A DNA stretch of 64,000 nucleotides from Echinometra lucunter (lineage: Eukaryota; Echinodermata; Echinoidea; Camarodonta; Echinometridae): contig CM057161.1 of the NCBI GenBank assembly GCA_029962745.1, positions 9,222,638-9,286,637 on the forward strand, given 5' to 3'. A model generated the notes under the pieces. It saw only the letters and a list, made by a program, of their open reading frames with translations. It was not told the origin of the DNA and did not search any database. Positions 1 through 11,930 of the stretch are shown here, piece by piece (within the stretch, counting starts at the first letter, position 1; the number at the start of each line of letters is the position of its first letter). The translations under genes were made by a program, and so were the position numbers.

Positions 1-167
1 GTATCAATATGCATAATAATTATGGGACATCACTTTATTTGACATACGATAAAACAGCAATTTAGATAATAAAATGCCTTGCTCAAGGGCATAAGTGCCG
101 TGGCGAGGATCGAACCCCGGACTTTCGCGTCTCCAGTCAAACGCCTTAAACCACTCGAATACGGCAC
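1..167 (-). mobile_element. tRNA-derived SINE, copy 1 (minus strand)
   Basis: Read on the minus strand, 167 down to 95 is a 73-nt tRNA-like head with matching acceptor ends (GTGCCGT and ACGGCAC), an A-box-like TTCGAGTGG and a B-box GGTTCGATCC. The region 94-1 is a non-tRNA tail containing CCCTTGAGCAAGGCATTTTA and ending GCATATTGATAC at the window edge. The same head and tail recur at 22541-22697, so this is a SINE and not a tRNA gene. The anticodon arm does not fold properly and the T-arm register is off, so it is not expected to be a functional tRNA. A GGA (Ser-like) anticodon position can be read but is not reliable. The copy may be cut by the window start. Confidence 0.8.
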
Positions 168-1836
168 CTCTACTGGGGAAGGAGGCGATTGCATGAATAA
201 TCGTAAGGTTGCGTAAGATACACAGTTTAAATATTCAAATTTATTTCGACAACTGTCCCATCATCGAAGCTGCTGTGTCGTCGTATGTATTCATACTTAA
301 GAATGTTTTCGGTTAAAAGTCGAATAAGAAATATAATCAAGCCTTTTTTCGAGGGGGGGGGGGTGGTGGTGATGGTGTGTATAGATATAAACGTAAAGTT
401 GATCAATCGGGCAGGAGAAACTACAGTAGTTCCTACACCTAACGCTCTTGTTAGCAATGTTAACGATGTTATCATTATTTTGATATTGTAGAATAATAGA
501 CCAAAGTAATTTCTTTATTGTTTGTGATACACATGTTAATTTGTATACGTTTAAAATTCAAATCTGAAGTAAATTATGTCGCCAAAGATAACAAATGAAT
601 CTACTTAACTATGTAGCCACAATATGCAACTCGCGGCTTTCATCTTGTTCATGTCGCTTCTATCTAACACGATTATGTCGCTCAATTTGCAACTATGACT
701 ATATTCCTCCAGGAGCATACTTTTATCTCAGCGTTCTCCAGCCAAATACTACTATATTTTCTTTTAGACTTTCGCCTGCGTATATTTGATGTTTCACCCG
801 CTGCAGGTGCCCAAATACCGAGCCAACATGGCCAAGGACACGCCATAGTTTGTGCGTCATCCTCAGCAGAGAAAATCGAAGATGCGCGAAGATTACGCAC
901 AATTAATTTTTGTATCTCGTCACAATTTCCCGCGTAATTATGTTGTGTGCACATGAATGTTGTGGGAGAGAGTGGATTGTACTTTTCCCGCTCAATTTGT
1001 ATCGAAGAGGAAAGACGGAATTAGGCCGAGCATGAATATCGCACAGTCTGTTAAACTCTGTCTTGTATGAAATATCCCTCATGCAATAATAAGAAACTTG
1101 TTTGAGTAAAAAATAATTTGTGACAACATGTTACAAGTTTGTGATTGCTTTTATTGCATTTACGTCTGCTTAATCGTTCAAACATTTTTTACTAACGTGA
1201 ACTTGAAAAATAAAAAGTACAGAAGTACATTATCAATTATTTTGTTCATACAACAGTGTACGTGTGAATAAAACGTTGAAATATTAGGTATATGCCAAAT
1301 TTCGACATACATATGTCAAACTATTGCACTCAATTAGTGTTCTAAGCAATGATACTCACAATCTTACCTTTCCTTTTTCAGTAACCATGGCGGTTATGCT
1401 CATTTTTTTTTTTATTTTGCCCCAAGCCCTTTGTTACATTTGGTGGATAATGTGCCAGTTTCGATATAATTTTGTACCTTTCTTATGAAGTTTGTATCAA
1501 TGAATATTTTGCCCGTACTCTTATGCTGTATATTTGCAAAGTAAGTCTGATAGGCTGATATGAAAATACTTCCCAAATGAAGCAAAGAAACGGGATTCGT
1601 CAATGCGATGTCATTACCAAGTCTAGGCAATTCCACGGTCTGGTTCGTGTGCATGTATTTTACTTCTATGTAAGATATGAATGACGCAAAATCAGTGAAG
1701 ATACTTTACCGTAAAGAGAGCAATTTTCAAAATGGAGTATATACATTAACAACTCAGCATCTGAAAGAGATACTTCACTGTTTCCGCTTGCATGGTTACA
1801 GACTGACGACGGAACACAGACTGGTATACCTAAGGA
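168..1836. other. No gene seen
   Basis: AT-rich single-copy-looking sequence. It contains a G homopolymer at 352-363 and short overlapping open frames on both strands with no splice sites, motifs or composition suggesting coding. Nothing further is supported. Confidence 0.5.
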
Positions 1837-1840
1837 GGGA

Positions 1841-1887
<47 letters not shown>

Positions 1888-2105
1888 GTGGGAAGAATAT
1901 GGAGGATGCATATATTTTGAAGAGGGCTATCTAAAAAAATGCCTTGTATTGCATTGCATTGTATTGCATAGTGTATTGTATTGTATCGTGTTGTATCAGT
2001 GCATATGAATGAACTTGGGGAAAACATAGAAAGGGGAAATAGGGAGAGAGAGGGGGGGGGAAGGAGAGAGAAGGAGAGAGAGAGAGAGAGAGAGAAAGAG
2101 AAGGG
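1837..2105. repeat. AG microsatellites
   Basis: An (AG)n run at 1837-1884 and a second purine-rich AG/G run at 2041-2105 flank a short ATTGC/ATTGT-type tandem (about 1945-2000). Arginine/glutamate-rich open frames here are artefacts of the repeat. Confidence 0.9.
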
Positions 2106-2637
2106 AAGGGAGTCGATATGAAGCGACAAATTGCAAGTGTCTTCTGAATGTTATTCCTGAACTAGATATAAAATACAGAATAGCCCATTCCCAAAAGGGT
2201 TGACTAACTGGAGCGAACTCGGGAAACGAGATTGCCTGCTATTACCCTCCATTTCTAAACGGCGTTATGTTGCAGTAAAACCAATTTTCTCGATTTCCCT
2301 GCCAAATGGAATCAATTTCCTATGATAACGGCTCATCCATCGTTGGCGCTTAGCACCCCATTGTAGACTGACGTTCAATATTATTGTGCCTTTCATCAAT
2401 TCTCGCTAAACTACAGTACTGATGCACTTATGCTGTGTGTTGAAAAAAATTTGGTTTTGTAAAATTATATATTTGATATGTAAGTTTATTTCTTTGTTTG
2501 CTTGTTGATTTTTTATTTATCCCCATTATTGCTTCATCTTTACTCTTCCTTATCTCTGTTATCATGGTTATGCCCTTTCTCCTTCAATCCCTCTTTTCTC
2601 TTTCTCCCTCTCTTTTACTGCCTTTCATGCTTTTTTC

Positions 2638-2935
2638 TACACACTAGGAAAAAAGGTTCCATTTTGCACCCTTCAAATGCAACACTGAGTGCAACTTTAC
2701 ACCCTAAGAAGCATTTTGCACCTTTAAGGGTGCAGTGAGCTACAAGTTGCACCCTTAGGCAGTTGTTAGGGATGCAGAGAACTTCTGCTGGTGCAGACCG
2801 GTATTTTCGGGTGCAAACAAGTACAAAAGTGTGCATATTTGCACCATTTTCATGTAGGGTGCAAGATTGCACACAATAAGGTCCTGCCAGTGTTGCATTT
2901 AGGGTGCAAAATTTTACCTTTAATTCTAAGTGTGG
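2638..2935. mobile_element. TA-flanked MITE, GGTGCA-rich family, copy 1
   Basis: Begins TACACACTAGGAAAAAAGG and ends in the diverged inverse TTCTAAGTGTG. The interior is dominated by GGTGCA/TGCACC motifs in both orientations. The same layout, with clearly related internal sequence such as ACCCTTCAAATGCAACACTG, is found at 53462-53812. Terminal inverted repeats plus internal palindromic hexamers indicate a non-autonomous foldback or MITE. The flanking TA and CAC/GTG ends fit a Tc1/mariner-type target, but this copy has lost the right TA. Confidence 0.75.
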
Positions 2936-3156
2936 GTTTGTTTTTTTTTTTTTGCTCGTTATCCCTCTATTGCTTTATCCTCTTTTTTCTTTCTCACCTA
3001 ATTCCCTTCATTCTTTGTAATGTCAGATCAGAAGTTACGTGTAAAATGGTATGCCCCATCTGTGTTTCATCATTTAAAATTTCGATTAGCGCCCAGTCTG
3101 CGATATCAAAATTGGAATAAAAGCGTCTTCATTCCTTGATGAAATAGTTGAGCATA

Positions 3157-3571
3157 TTAACGCATTAGTGACAGGAATTATTTAAAGCCTAATTTGATCA
3201 GCTTTTATTCTTCAAATTGGCAACACCAACATTTCTATTTTATGGCTACATTTTTCTGATAAAACATCATGTATCTGAATGGAATATAAATTGACAGAAA
3301 TTACGATGAGAAGTCAAAAAGTTGCCAATTTGTAGGGGAAAACGGTGATTTAAAACTTTCTATCACATTGCCAATATAAGGATTTTAATGCTTATTTTCC
3401 TCTAAAAAAATTTCAGCATCAAACAACGAATATTGACGCAACCAAAATGGGCAGTTTGTGTAGATTTTTTTGCTCTTTCTGCTCATATATTTGGTACGAT
3501 TTTTAGGGCTTTGCATTAAAAGATATTAGGCCAAACCACATAATGTGGACCCTCTGTCACGAATGGGTTAA
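3157..3571. mobile_element. TTAA-flanked, piggyBac-like MITE
   Basis: The left end is TTAA followed by CGCATTAGTGACAG. The right end is CTGTCACGAATGGG followed by TTAA, the inverse with two or three changes. TTAA target duplication plus a terminal CCC/GGG is the hallmark of piggyBac-type elements. A second, subterminal perfect inverted pair (CAAATTGGCAAC near 3214 and its complement ending near 3335) lies inside. There is no transposase frame, so it is non-autonomous. Superfamily assignment is an inference from the ends. Confidence 0.6.
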
Positions 3572-3609
3572 AACGTAAGGTTTGAATATCTTTGCCCCTT
3601 TGTTCAACG

Positions 3610-4662
3610 CCATTCTTTCTTTCTCTTTCTTTCTTTCTCTCTCTCTCTCTCTTTATTTCTCTCCCTTCCCCTTCTCTTTCATCCCCCTCTCTCCGGACCT
3701 TTCTCTCTGTCTCTTTCTTCTTGGTGTATACATATCAATTGTCTTTTCGTTACCATTTGAAAAAAAAAAAAAAAAAACTTGAGAAAGGTGAGGAAGATGT
3801 ATTGACAAAGCGTAACAAAATTGACTGAAGTAAAGCTGTCCCCCTCTCAACCATTCCAGGAATCTCTGTTGATCCAATTTGAGTATTAAAATCCACAATA
3901 ACTTTTTAAATTGATAATTTTTTTCATTTATAAATATATATCTTCTTTATCTTAGGTTATACACTGATAAAAGTACATCCGTGATCATTAATAACGCGTC
4001 TTATTATAAAGCTATGGAAAACATTTTTTCATTAATTTACTCGTCTCGTTGATCATGTTGCATACACACCGTGATAGCTGGAAAAGGCCATGCATTGGCT
4101 AGTGTCTTTGAAGTAGAAATGCTTCATAAAGCTTCATAAAATCCGTGTCTATCGCGATCATACAGGAATTAATGCACATCTTATTGAAACAGGAAATCAT
4201 AAAAATTCATGACATTTTAAGAAAGATAAATGATCTAACTAGACGTATTCTGGCCCACGCGTTACTTATCAAAGTTAGAGTAGTCATTATTAGATGTTTT
4301 ACACATCATATTTTCCCTCTACTGGATTAAATCTCTCCCCCCCCCCCTCTCTCTCTCTCTCTTTCTCTCTTTCTCTCTCTCTCTCTCTCCTCTCCTCTCC
4401 TTTCCTCTCCCCTCCATCTCTCTCACACACGCACACACGCACACACACGCACTGCCTTCCTGTCTGTATTTTTCTGTCTTCCTGACCGTCTCTCTCTTTC
4501 TTCTTCCCTCCCATCTCTTCCATTTCTGCCCTTTCCCCTCTCTTTTTCTTTTTCTTTTTCTTTCTCTCATTTTCTCTCTCCCTCTCACTCTCTGCGCTTA
4601 ACACACACACACCCTCACACGCACATTCTCTCTCTCCCCCTTAGTATATCTCTCTTCCTCTC

Positions 4663-4704
<42 letters not shown>

Positions 4705-4720
4705 ACTCTCTCCCGTGCAA
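3610..4720. repeat. Pyrimidine-rich microsatellite blocks
   Basis: TTTC/CT runs lie around 3610-3715, and a long mixed CT/CACACG block lies around 4331-4705 with pure CT at about 4668-4700. A poly-A run sits at 3762-3777. Serine/leucine-rich (+) and arginine/glutamate-rich (-) frames, including one of 103 codons at 4299-4610, are produced by these repeats and are not genes. Confidence 0.85.
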
Positions 4721-6318
4721 ACCCCATCACACATTATCTTCTCTTTTTATTTCTGGGTGTGTGTTTTTTTTACCCAAATCGTTTGTTTCGATTATATTTG
4801 TAATTGATAAATTTGTATATAACTGTCTTTATCCACTTTACTTCCAATCATGGTTGATTAATTTTCCTTGCTGTTTTTGTTATTTTTCATTTCTTTTTAT
4901 TTTTAAAATTCATCTTTTCATTTTTGGATGACGCTTTGGCATTATTCTAAAACTACTATCTTTTTATCCACCTGACATTTTGACTTCCTTCTCCTCCCCC
5001 CAACCCAGTACCATTAATGATCGGCCATACCCTCAAGAAAAGCAAGAAACGCGCATCAGTCCATCGTCATTTCGGTCACGAGTGGTTCAAAGGATCCTTT
5101 AATCAGTCCACTTCTCCCCTCTCATCCCCGCCATGATAACCATCCTGGTGGTATATCATGTCCCTGCGCTATAAATCCATGTACTTAATATCCGGCCCAC
5201 TTGGTACCTGCATGTATATATACACACTCATCCATACATTTCCGTTGAATGAAGGGTAGCTGACAGAAGATCAAAATCCTTCAAAAAGTGGGTGAATTTA
5301 TCACCAAGCAAGAAAGATATATCCTCATAAATATTATCTTCATGACAAGCCCCCGCAATGAACATGGAGCCTATGGATCAGGTTTAATCTTGGGTTGCGA
5401 GTTCCCTTCTGGTGTTGAACGTTAGCAGACACGGGGAATGAAGGGGCTCCCCTTACAATACCCAAAAAAGCAAAAGAAATATGTTAATATATGAGTGAGT
5501 GAATGAATAGAATAACATTTTAAAAAGTCGATACATCAATATGTCATTAAATTTGTAAAGTCACAGATTGATATATATAAGAAATGAATGAATGAAAAAC
5601 ATGAATAAACAAATAAACAGAGGTATAAATGAATGAATGAGTAAATAAATGAATACATTAAAAATTGAATAAATCTGTGCTGGACGACTAATCCCTCTTT
5701 CAAATAATCACCAGACAATAACCTCTAGGGACAACAGTACTATTCCACCAAGATGCACTTATCGGAACAATTATTCTGAGTTACTTGGGAAAAAATAACC
5801 ATCTGGAGCGTATTTTGTCCCCAGGGACCTTTTTTTTTCCCTGTAGCAGTTGTCCGGGCTAGATTTCCATTTTTCAATGAGCATGATGGAGGGTAGTTGC
5901 CTCTATAAAAAGAACCCATCTCAGAAGAAAACAAAGACCGCCCCCCCCAAAAAAAAAAAAAAAAAAAAGAAAAAGAAAAAAGAAAAGAAAAAAAAAAGAA
6001 AAAAAAAAAGAAAAAAAAAATTATCATGACGGAGGTGTAGCAGAAGATGAAGCTTGTCTCATAATCGGGTGAATCTTCATCGGGCAAAAACAGAAATTTA
6101 CAATCGTCAGGATTTTTGTGTTCTTTCAGACTTGCTTATCTTCTCTTCATTCATGAGGAGCCGTTCGGATCAGTTTAATCTTCAATTTCGGGTACATCCT
6201 TCATGCATAATCCTTCACCCGATAAGACAAGATGAAACATTGACACAGATATGCCATGAAATCTTTGAACTGCAATCCAACAAATAATAATTGCTTTGAT
6301 GACGGTGTAGCTGTTTTG
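4721..6318. other. No gene; simple repeats only
   Basis: AT-rich sequence containing a degenerate GAAT/AAAT tandem at about 5541-5660 and an A-rich tract with a short C run at 5940-6020. No coding evidence was seen on either strand. Confidence 0.5.
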
Positions 6319-6400
6319 ATAATAATAATAATAACAATTACATTTATAGGGGCGCTTTATACGAGTGTTTCTAAGCGCACGTGGAAAGAATGATCGAGAT
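6319..6400 (-). mobile_element. Probable 3' end of a LINE (CR1/L2-like)
   Basis: Read on the minus strand, this is a GCGCTTAGAAACACTCGTAT segment followed by AAAGCGCCCCTATAAATGTA and a (TTA)n tail (plus strand 6321-6334, ATAATAATAATAATAA). A conserved GCGC hairpin-like end followed by a short ATT-type microsatellite is typical of CR1/L2-clade LINE 3' termini. Only the tail is visible; no reverse-transcriptase frame lies adjacent. Confidence 0.4.
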
Positions 6401-6696
6401 CTGAGATCGAGATCTGAGCCTTGGGTATAAGCTTCTTTACCAGGCAAAACTACGGAACACAATCTTAATCATTAATCCGCAGACATGATTTGATATTCCT
6501 TTTCTGCATCGAACCAAGTTATCATTTGTGTAAGAGAGATGAATGCGGGATGAATGGAAGTATTGAATATCAAACTGATTAAAAATGAGATGTAAGTACC
6601 TCCCCGAAAAAAAAAAAAATCATAGCTATAGTATTTCTCTGATTGTTTAAAATTTATACCTCAGTTACACACAATGACTTCAGATTTATAGATCCT

Positions 6697-7026
6697 GGGG
6701 GTGTTTCATAAAGCTGTTTGTAAAGTTACGAATGACTTTACGAACGACTTGAATATGGCAAGCCAAACGGGATTCTCAATCATCATACATCGCATCAGCT
6801 AAATGTAAACTGCAGATGTATGTCAACATTACCACTGTTTATAAAAAAAAATATTGCAAAGTATATTTTTTGCCACAATCTAATTGAGATTATGGGAAAT
6901 GCAGTCACCCTATGTATAAACATAGGACAAACTTTGGACATCCCATTTGGCAGTTCATATTCTAGTCGTTCATAAAGTCATGCGTAACTTTATGAACAAC
7001 TTTATGAACCCCTCCCCCCCCCCCCC
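6697..7026. mobile_element. Foldback MITE (GTTTCATAAAG ends)
   Basis: The left arm GGGGGTGTTTCATAAAGC continues into TTACGAATGACTTTACGAAC. The right arm ends in CATAAAGTCATGCGTAAC and TTTATGAACCCC, its imperfect complement, followed by a C homopolymer. About 330 bp with no reading frame. Its ends resemble the elements at 31304-31450 and 39598-39757, suggesting one broad superfamily of short palindromic elements. Confidence 0.6.
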
Positions 7027-7889
7027 GGTTATTGACTGTATTTCCTTTTTCATGTGGTGTTTTGTTGGTTTGGTACAGGTCACGTCGGTTCAAACAATGT
7101 AAACATGCATGGGATTAATAACTTTTCGTCCCCTCAATGTCCGAATGTACTGAGATTAAAATTAATTTCATTTTAGAAGAAAAAAATAACAAAGCCATTG
7201 AGGCCGGCCCAATAAATGAACGGAAGAAGGATCGAGAAACTAGGAAATTGTTTTATTTGAACTTATAGACACGATAGATGTATAGCCACTTCCCTTCTGA
7301 AACTGAGATGAAATCAGAACGTTGATCAACAATTGGAAAGGCATTCCCTCAAAGTGACCATGGGAACTGTTGACCCAAAATGATTTCAACAATAGCGAAT
7401 TGCCCGTAGAATGCTCTTGTCCTTGTTGACACTCGTATTGCTGAGGAGGGTGGCGCTGGCGGACGGGTGTTGGTGGTGCTCCCTTTATAGACCATCAAGT
7501 GGCGATGTCTTATTGCCTTGCTATTCGGCTTGTTGAGTCTGAAATGTGAGAAACGGTTGTCACCTAAGCGAGACAAGAGAAAACAACTCTTCAAGATCAG
7601 TTTGTAAAGTCAATAGCCAGTGAATGTCTGACACAGTTATTCGCACTGTATACGTTTGCGCATAGTGATATCAAGACGGAAGAGAGAGAGAGTGAGAGAG
7701 AAGACAGGTAGACAGAGGAGAGACAGAGACAGAAAAGGACAGATAGAAGCAGTGAGAGAGAGAGACAGAGACAAAGACAGAGGGGGGGGGGGGGTGGTAA
7801 AGGCAAGGAATGGGGAAAAGAAGAATGAAGGATGAAAACCTGACTAACAAATGACGATATAGCTACTGAAGGGAATGATATCGTAAGAT
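7027..7889. other. No gene; AG/GACAGA microsatellite
   Basis: Unremarkable sequence with a degenerate AGAG/GACAGA tract and a G run at about 7680-7795. No supported gene. Confidence 0.5.
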
Positions 7890-8420
7890 AACCATAATTT
7901 CTGTGTGGGGTCAAATTTGACTCGGAATGGAGTCAGCTGGGAGTCAACTCTGTTTGAAGTTAAAGTGACTCGGATTTCCGAATTAATTTGACTCGTAATG
8001 GAGCAGGGCCGCACGCAGAATTTTTTTCCGGGGGGGGGGGAGATGTGTAAAAAATTTCGAAGAAGCTCAAAAGCAAGGGAGCGAAGCGACCGAGCTGGTC
8101 ACGAGGGCGCTTTTGCATTTTTAAAAGTGAAATTTAAGGATTTGGTGCACACTTTTCGTGGATTTTGTGAACATTTTCAGTAAAAAAAAAATTTAAGTTT
8201 TCAAAATTTCTGGCGGGGGGGGGGGGGGGCAACTGCCCCCCGCCCCCCTGCTGCGTAAGGCCATGGAATGGAGTTAATTTGAGTCGAATTTAGTCGTTTC
8301 TCAGTTAACACTACACCATTCCGAGTCAAGTCGATTCGAAATTTGAGTCACTCGGAATAGAGTTGAATCCTAGATGACGCCATTCCGAGTCAAATTTGAC
8401 TCCGCAGAAATTAGAGTGTA
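7890..8420. mobile_element. Foldback element with GACTCGGAATGGAG modules, interrupted by a hAT-like insertion
   Basis: The left part has AATTTCTGTGTGGGGTC followed by AAATTTGACTCGGAATGG. The right part ends in CCATTCCGAGTCAAATTTGA, then CTCCGCAGAAATTAGAGTGTA, the inverted copy. Internal copies of GACTCGG/GTCGAA-type motifs occur in both orientations. The element is split at 8003/8266 by a separate 262-bp insertion that duplicated (T/G)AATGGAG. The right TA after AGAGTG may be part of a TA target. Confidence 0.65.
8004..8265. mobile_element. Non-autonomous hAT-like element (G/C-tract family A, copy 1)
   Basis: The ends are CAGGGCCGCACGCAG and the near-inverse CTGCGTAAGGCCATG. They are flanked by an 8-bp duplication with one mismatch (TAATGGAG 7996-8003, GAATGGAG 8266-8273). 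An 8-bp duplication and CA..TG ends are hAT hallmarks. Internally there are an 11-G tract next to the left end, the motif GGAGCGAAGCGACCGAGC, then a 15-G tract and GGCAACTGCCCCCC hairpin near the right end. The interior is closely matched by 40407-40654. No transposase is present. Confidence 0.8.
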
Positions 8421-8884
8421 GTGATTCAGTCCTTCAACAAGGGAAGTAGTTGCCAAGGGAAGCAGTTGCCTATAATCTGTTCCATAAATTGAGCTTAACA
8501 AACAAACAAACAAACAATAAAAAGAGAGGGAAAAGTCATTAAAAAACAAGGACTGGTTCCTATTCGAAAACAACAACAAATTATGATCCCTGGTTGCAAA
8601 ACCGTTCTTTTTTTCTTTGTTTTTTTCTTGAATTTTTTACAAGAATACCTAGATACCATATCCAGGTTGTTTTTATCAACAAGTTTCAACCAGGTAGCCA
8701 CATTCCATAAATAGTACTCCTAAAATGGATCACCGTCCGCACGATTGGCATTTTATTAAAATCCTTGAAGGAAAATTCATGGATGAAATGGACAGAATAG
8801 TCAGGATAGTTGCATGTGGGAGGAGGAATTGAGGGTCACCTGCAATATCCTCTCTTTTTTACTATGCTGTTTGAACTGTAGTAA

Positions 8885-9084
8885 CACTGGTGTACTGATG
8901 GGGGTGGGGGTGGGGTGGGTAGTCCCCCCCCCCCCCCCCATAGAAATTCAAACGTGGTTTATTTCTCATTCGATACCGGTGATTTACAAGTGTTGCTGAA
9001 CAGATTACATGATTTGGGGGGATTTTTACCTCACTTTTTTGTAACTTATACCCCCCCACCCAGTTTTTGCTCACTACGCCACTG
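8885..9084. mobile_element. Non-autonomous hAT-like element, 200 bp
   Basis: Left end CACTGGTGTACTGA and right end TCACTACGCCACTG are inverse at 11 of 14 positions. Flanks are TGTAGTAA (8877-8884) and TGTAGCAG (9085-9092), matching at 6 of 8. A GGGGGTGGGGGTGGGG tract follows the left end, a C tract lies at about 8924-8939 and a second C tract near the right end. It abuts the next long inverted repeat. The TSD is degraded, so the call is less certain than for the other copies. Confidence 0.6.
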
Positions 9085-9113
9085 TGTAGCAGTCACCGGA
9101 GACCTTTTCTATA

Positions 9114-10120
9114 CAGAGCGTATCAATAAAAACGTTACACTTTTGAATAATCTGTCAAAATTACATTTCAAAATATTTCAGAGATTTTTTCATGTCGACA
9201 AATGCCCAGTATTATCATCTATGCATTGCCACTAGCAAAACAAATTTTTGTTCACGCTTGAGCGAACACTGCCTGATTCTATTCAGAGTGGAAAAAATGA
9301 CTTGCGCCAAATTGAAGGAATAGGGACAATCAAACCAGCATGCTGCAGTCGTCCGAATAAGTAATCCCATCCAAATCAATTGCTCTTTGCTAAATTTTGG
9401 ATTGTGTTATGATAGTCTAGGACTTGTATGTCATTATTCTATCATAATTTTAATGATTTCATACATGATTACATACATGAGCTGATGAGTGTGTTTAAGC
9501 ACAGGAGTCACAATTCACGTACACATCCAATCCACATGCCACTGATGCCAGTCATTCGGTCAAGAGGAAAAGTAGGCCTATACCAAATAAATACATCTCC
9601 AGATCATTTAATAAATCAATTAAAAATCAATCAACAACACTTAGCCCGTCAATACATCAACCGATAGATCAGTCAGTCAGTTTATCAATCAATCACCAAG
9701 CATCATTCAGTCATTCAACCATTCATTCAGCCAGTCAGTCAATCAACCAGTCAATCAAAAAGGATCAGTTAATCAACAATCAATCATTCAATCGATTCAT
9801 TGATCAATTTCATCAATCAATTTCTCAATCTATCGATCCATCAATCAACCAGTTAGGCAGTCAGGCAACTCTGTAGCAAAGAGCAATTCCTTTGAACGCG
9901 AGTATTCTAACAGCTGTTTTTAAATTTTGCCTCTTCCTTCAATCTGGCGCAAGTCATTTTCATACACTGAATAAAAACAGTCAGTGTTTGCCCAAGCGTG
10001 AACGAAAATTTGTTTTGTTAGTGGCCCTTCAAAGATGAGAATATTGGGCATCTATCGACATGAAAAAAAATCGAAATATTTTGAATTGTAAGTTATACAG
10101 AGTTTTTAAAAGTGTAACGT
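9114..10120. mobile_element. Element with ~250-bp long inverted repeats
   Basis: The left arm (about 9132-9392) and right arm (about 9874-10120) are inverse copies at roughly 75-80% by eye: ACGTTACACTTTT, TTTTTTCATGTCGA, GTTCACGCTTG and ATTGCTCTTTGCTA occur in the same order and reverse sense. The 480-bp centre contains degenerate AATC/GTCA tandem sequence (9600-9860) and no coding frame. The outer left end carries TACAGAGCGTATCAA, also seen as the right end of 26359-26699. The right outer end has diverged, so exact borders are uncertain. Confidence 0.7.
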
Positions 10121-10240
10121 TTGTATAGTGAAAAAATGGTGTGTTAAATTTTCGGATGGATACTTCATCACAATATTATGATATGGCTGACGTATTTTAG
10201 TCCAACATGCCCAAGCGACAGGGGTGTTTCAAATCTTTTT

Positions 10241-10330
10241 AAGAAGAAGAAGGAGGAGGAGGAGAAGAAGAAGAAGAAGAAGAAGAAGAAGAAGAAGAAG
10301 AAGAAGAAGAAGAAGAAGAAGAAGAAGAAA
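10241..10330. repeat. (AAG)n microsatellite
   Basis: About 30 near-perfect AAG triplets with a short AGG interruption. It generates poly-Lys, poly-Arg and poly-Ser open frames that are not genes. Confidence 0.95.
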
Positions 10331-11619
10331 GACAGAGAAGAAGAATACAAACAAAAACAAATCGTGCAAATTCAGTTTGAAAGATGTCGATACAAAATTG
10401 CTTTCTTTTGTAACACTTTATCACTGCACTATCAACATGACCTTGTTATTCATCTCATAAAGTACTAGTGAAGCAGAAGGAAGAAGACTATTTGGCTAGA
10501 AATGGAATAAGGAGGGGAAAAGGGAATGTTGACTGTTTCAATAAGTATAAAAGTCACCGGCTCCAACTCAATGATATCAAACATAGTTACCATTCCTTAA
10601 TCATGTTAATAACAAGTTGCTGCCAGTATTCTGTTAGCATTACTAATCATCGTACATGCACGTGTCATGGTTCTATTTGATGTAATCGTATTATTGCGTA
10701 AATACTAGACATTATTAGTCAGCTTCATAAAGAACGAGTTCGTGAAGCTAATCTGCTTGATTAAAATTTCACTATTAAGGTGGATGATATGCCCCCGCGA
10801 TGTTTACGTATGTCTCTCATATGTCATAGGCGATCAAATGAAATTCTAATTAGCTTCACATTTGTTGATATGATTTATCTATGTTACTATAGTCTTTTCG
10901 ATCCTTTTTTGTTTCATTATTTTCTCAGGACTCTGTTATTTTTTTTCTCTTGCTTCTTTAGAGAAAATAGATTTTATCTTTTCCTTTTCCATGATATCAG
11001 GTTATTTCTTTGTAAATACGAAAAAAAAAGTCCCCCCCCCAAAGCTTTTAAATGGTATTTAGTAAAATTCATCCTTTTAAATGTGAGAATATATTTAAAC
11101 ACCCAGTATTATATCGAAAACATAAACATTTCTAAAATTTTTCCATACACTTAGTAACTATTTTTTAAAAAAAATGTGAAGAAAATAATATACCAGTGCT
11201 TCCCATGTTTGAAATTAAATATTTGGCATATCTAATACCGTTTTCTTTATTGTAGATCTCTACTCTAGAAAAATTAATTCGACTTTGTTGTTGTTTTTGT
11301 TGTTATCTTCCTTGATGGCAATTAGAATATCATAGTCACATGCAGTAGACATTAATTACAGAATAACGTGCATGAATATTTGTTTCTGTTGTTTGCACAA
11401 ACTATGCGAGCGTGCACGCCGTCAAACGTTGTCAGTCAAACCCATAAAGATGTAGACTTACTCCCTGAAAAAAAGCATACTGATTTGTACTAACTCCACT
11501 TACGTTGGGCGTGGACATCATGAACAGTAAGCAACAGCTATGTGTACCCTAAGTTAACACACAGATCGAACAGCTTTACCAGTAATGTCCTTGGTGGTAC
11601 TACGTGCAAGCACGTCCTG
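10331..11619. other. No gene seen upstream of the receptor exon
   Basis: AT-rich sequence with short A, T and C homopolymers. A 124-codon open frame at 10780-11154 is hydrophobic and T-rich with no motif, and is judged a chance frame. Any upstream 5' UTR exon of the 11931 gene could lie here but cannot be identified. Confidence 0.45.
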
Positions 11620-11930
11620 CGTCTAGCTTGGTTGATGAGTATATTATGGGGAGTTAACCAGCGAGCGCGCGTTCGAAATTGTGTGATCACCACAAATTTT
11701 CGGCGCCGCACTTGAGCAGACGATCGCTCTGATGGTGGACGTTTGATGGTGGTTTAGTTTTGTCGCATCTATTGAAACTCAGGGAACTTTTGCTCTGACT
11801 CACAGTCCATCCCGTGCAAGGTAGTTTAGACTTTATGTTTTATAGTTTATTGTACTCCAGCTCGAAATAATTAGATGGAAACCGTGTTACTTAAAGGTAC
11901 TTTGACTGCGATTTGTTAAGTTTTGTGAAG
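11620..11930 (+). promoter_or_regulatory. CpG-rich segment, possible promoter and 5' UTR
   Basis: Base composition rises and CpG dinucleotides cluster (CAGCGAGCGCGCGTTCG, TTTTCGGCGCCGCAC, CAGACGATCGCTC) immediately before the start codon at 11931, in contrast to the AT-rich surroundings. A possible 5' UTR splice donor (CGTGCAAG then GTAGTT, about 11812-11825) and weak TATA-like TTTATAG stretches are present. No transcription start can be fixed from sequence alone. Confidence 0.35.

Noticed and set aside
95..167. Possible functional tRNA-Ser gene on the minus strand
   Set aside because: The anticodon stem does not pair, the T-arm register is shifted, and the same head with a SINE tail recurs at 22541-22697.
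4299..4610. 103-codon Arg/Glu/Lys-rich minus-strand frame
   Set aside because: Entirely a shadow of CT/CACACG microsatellite sequence.
10178..10468. Frames with long poly-Lys, poly-Arg or poly-Ser
   Set aside because: Produced by the AAG microsatellite at 10241-10330 in three frames.
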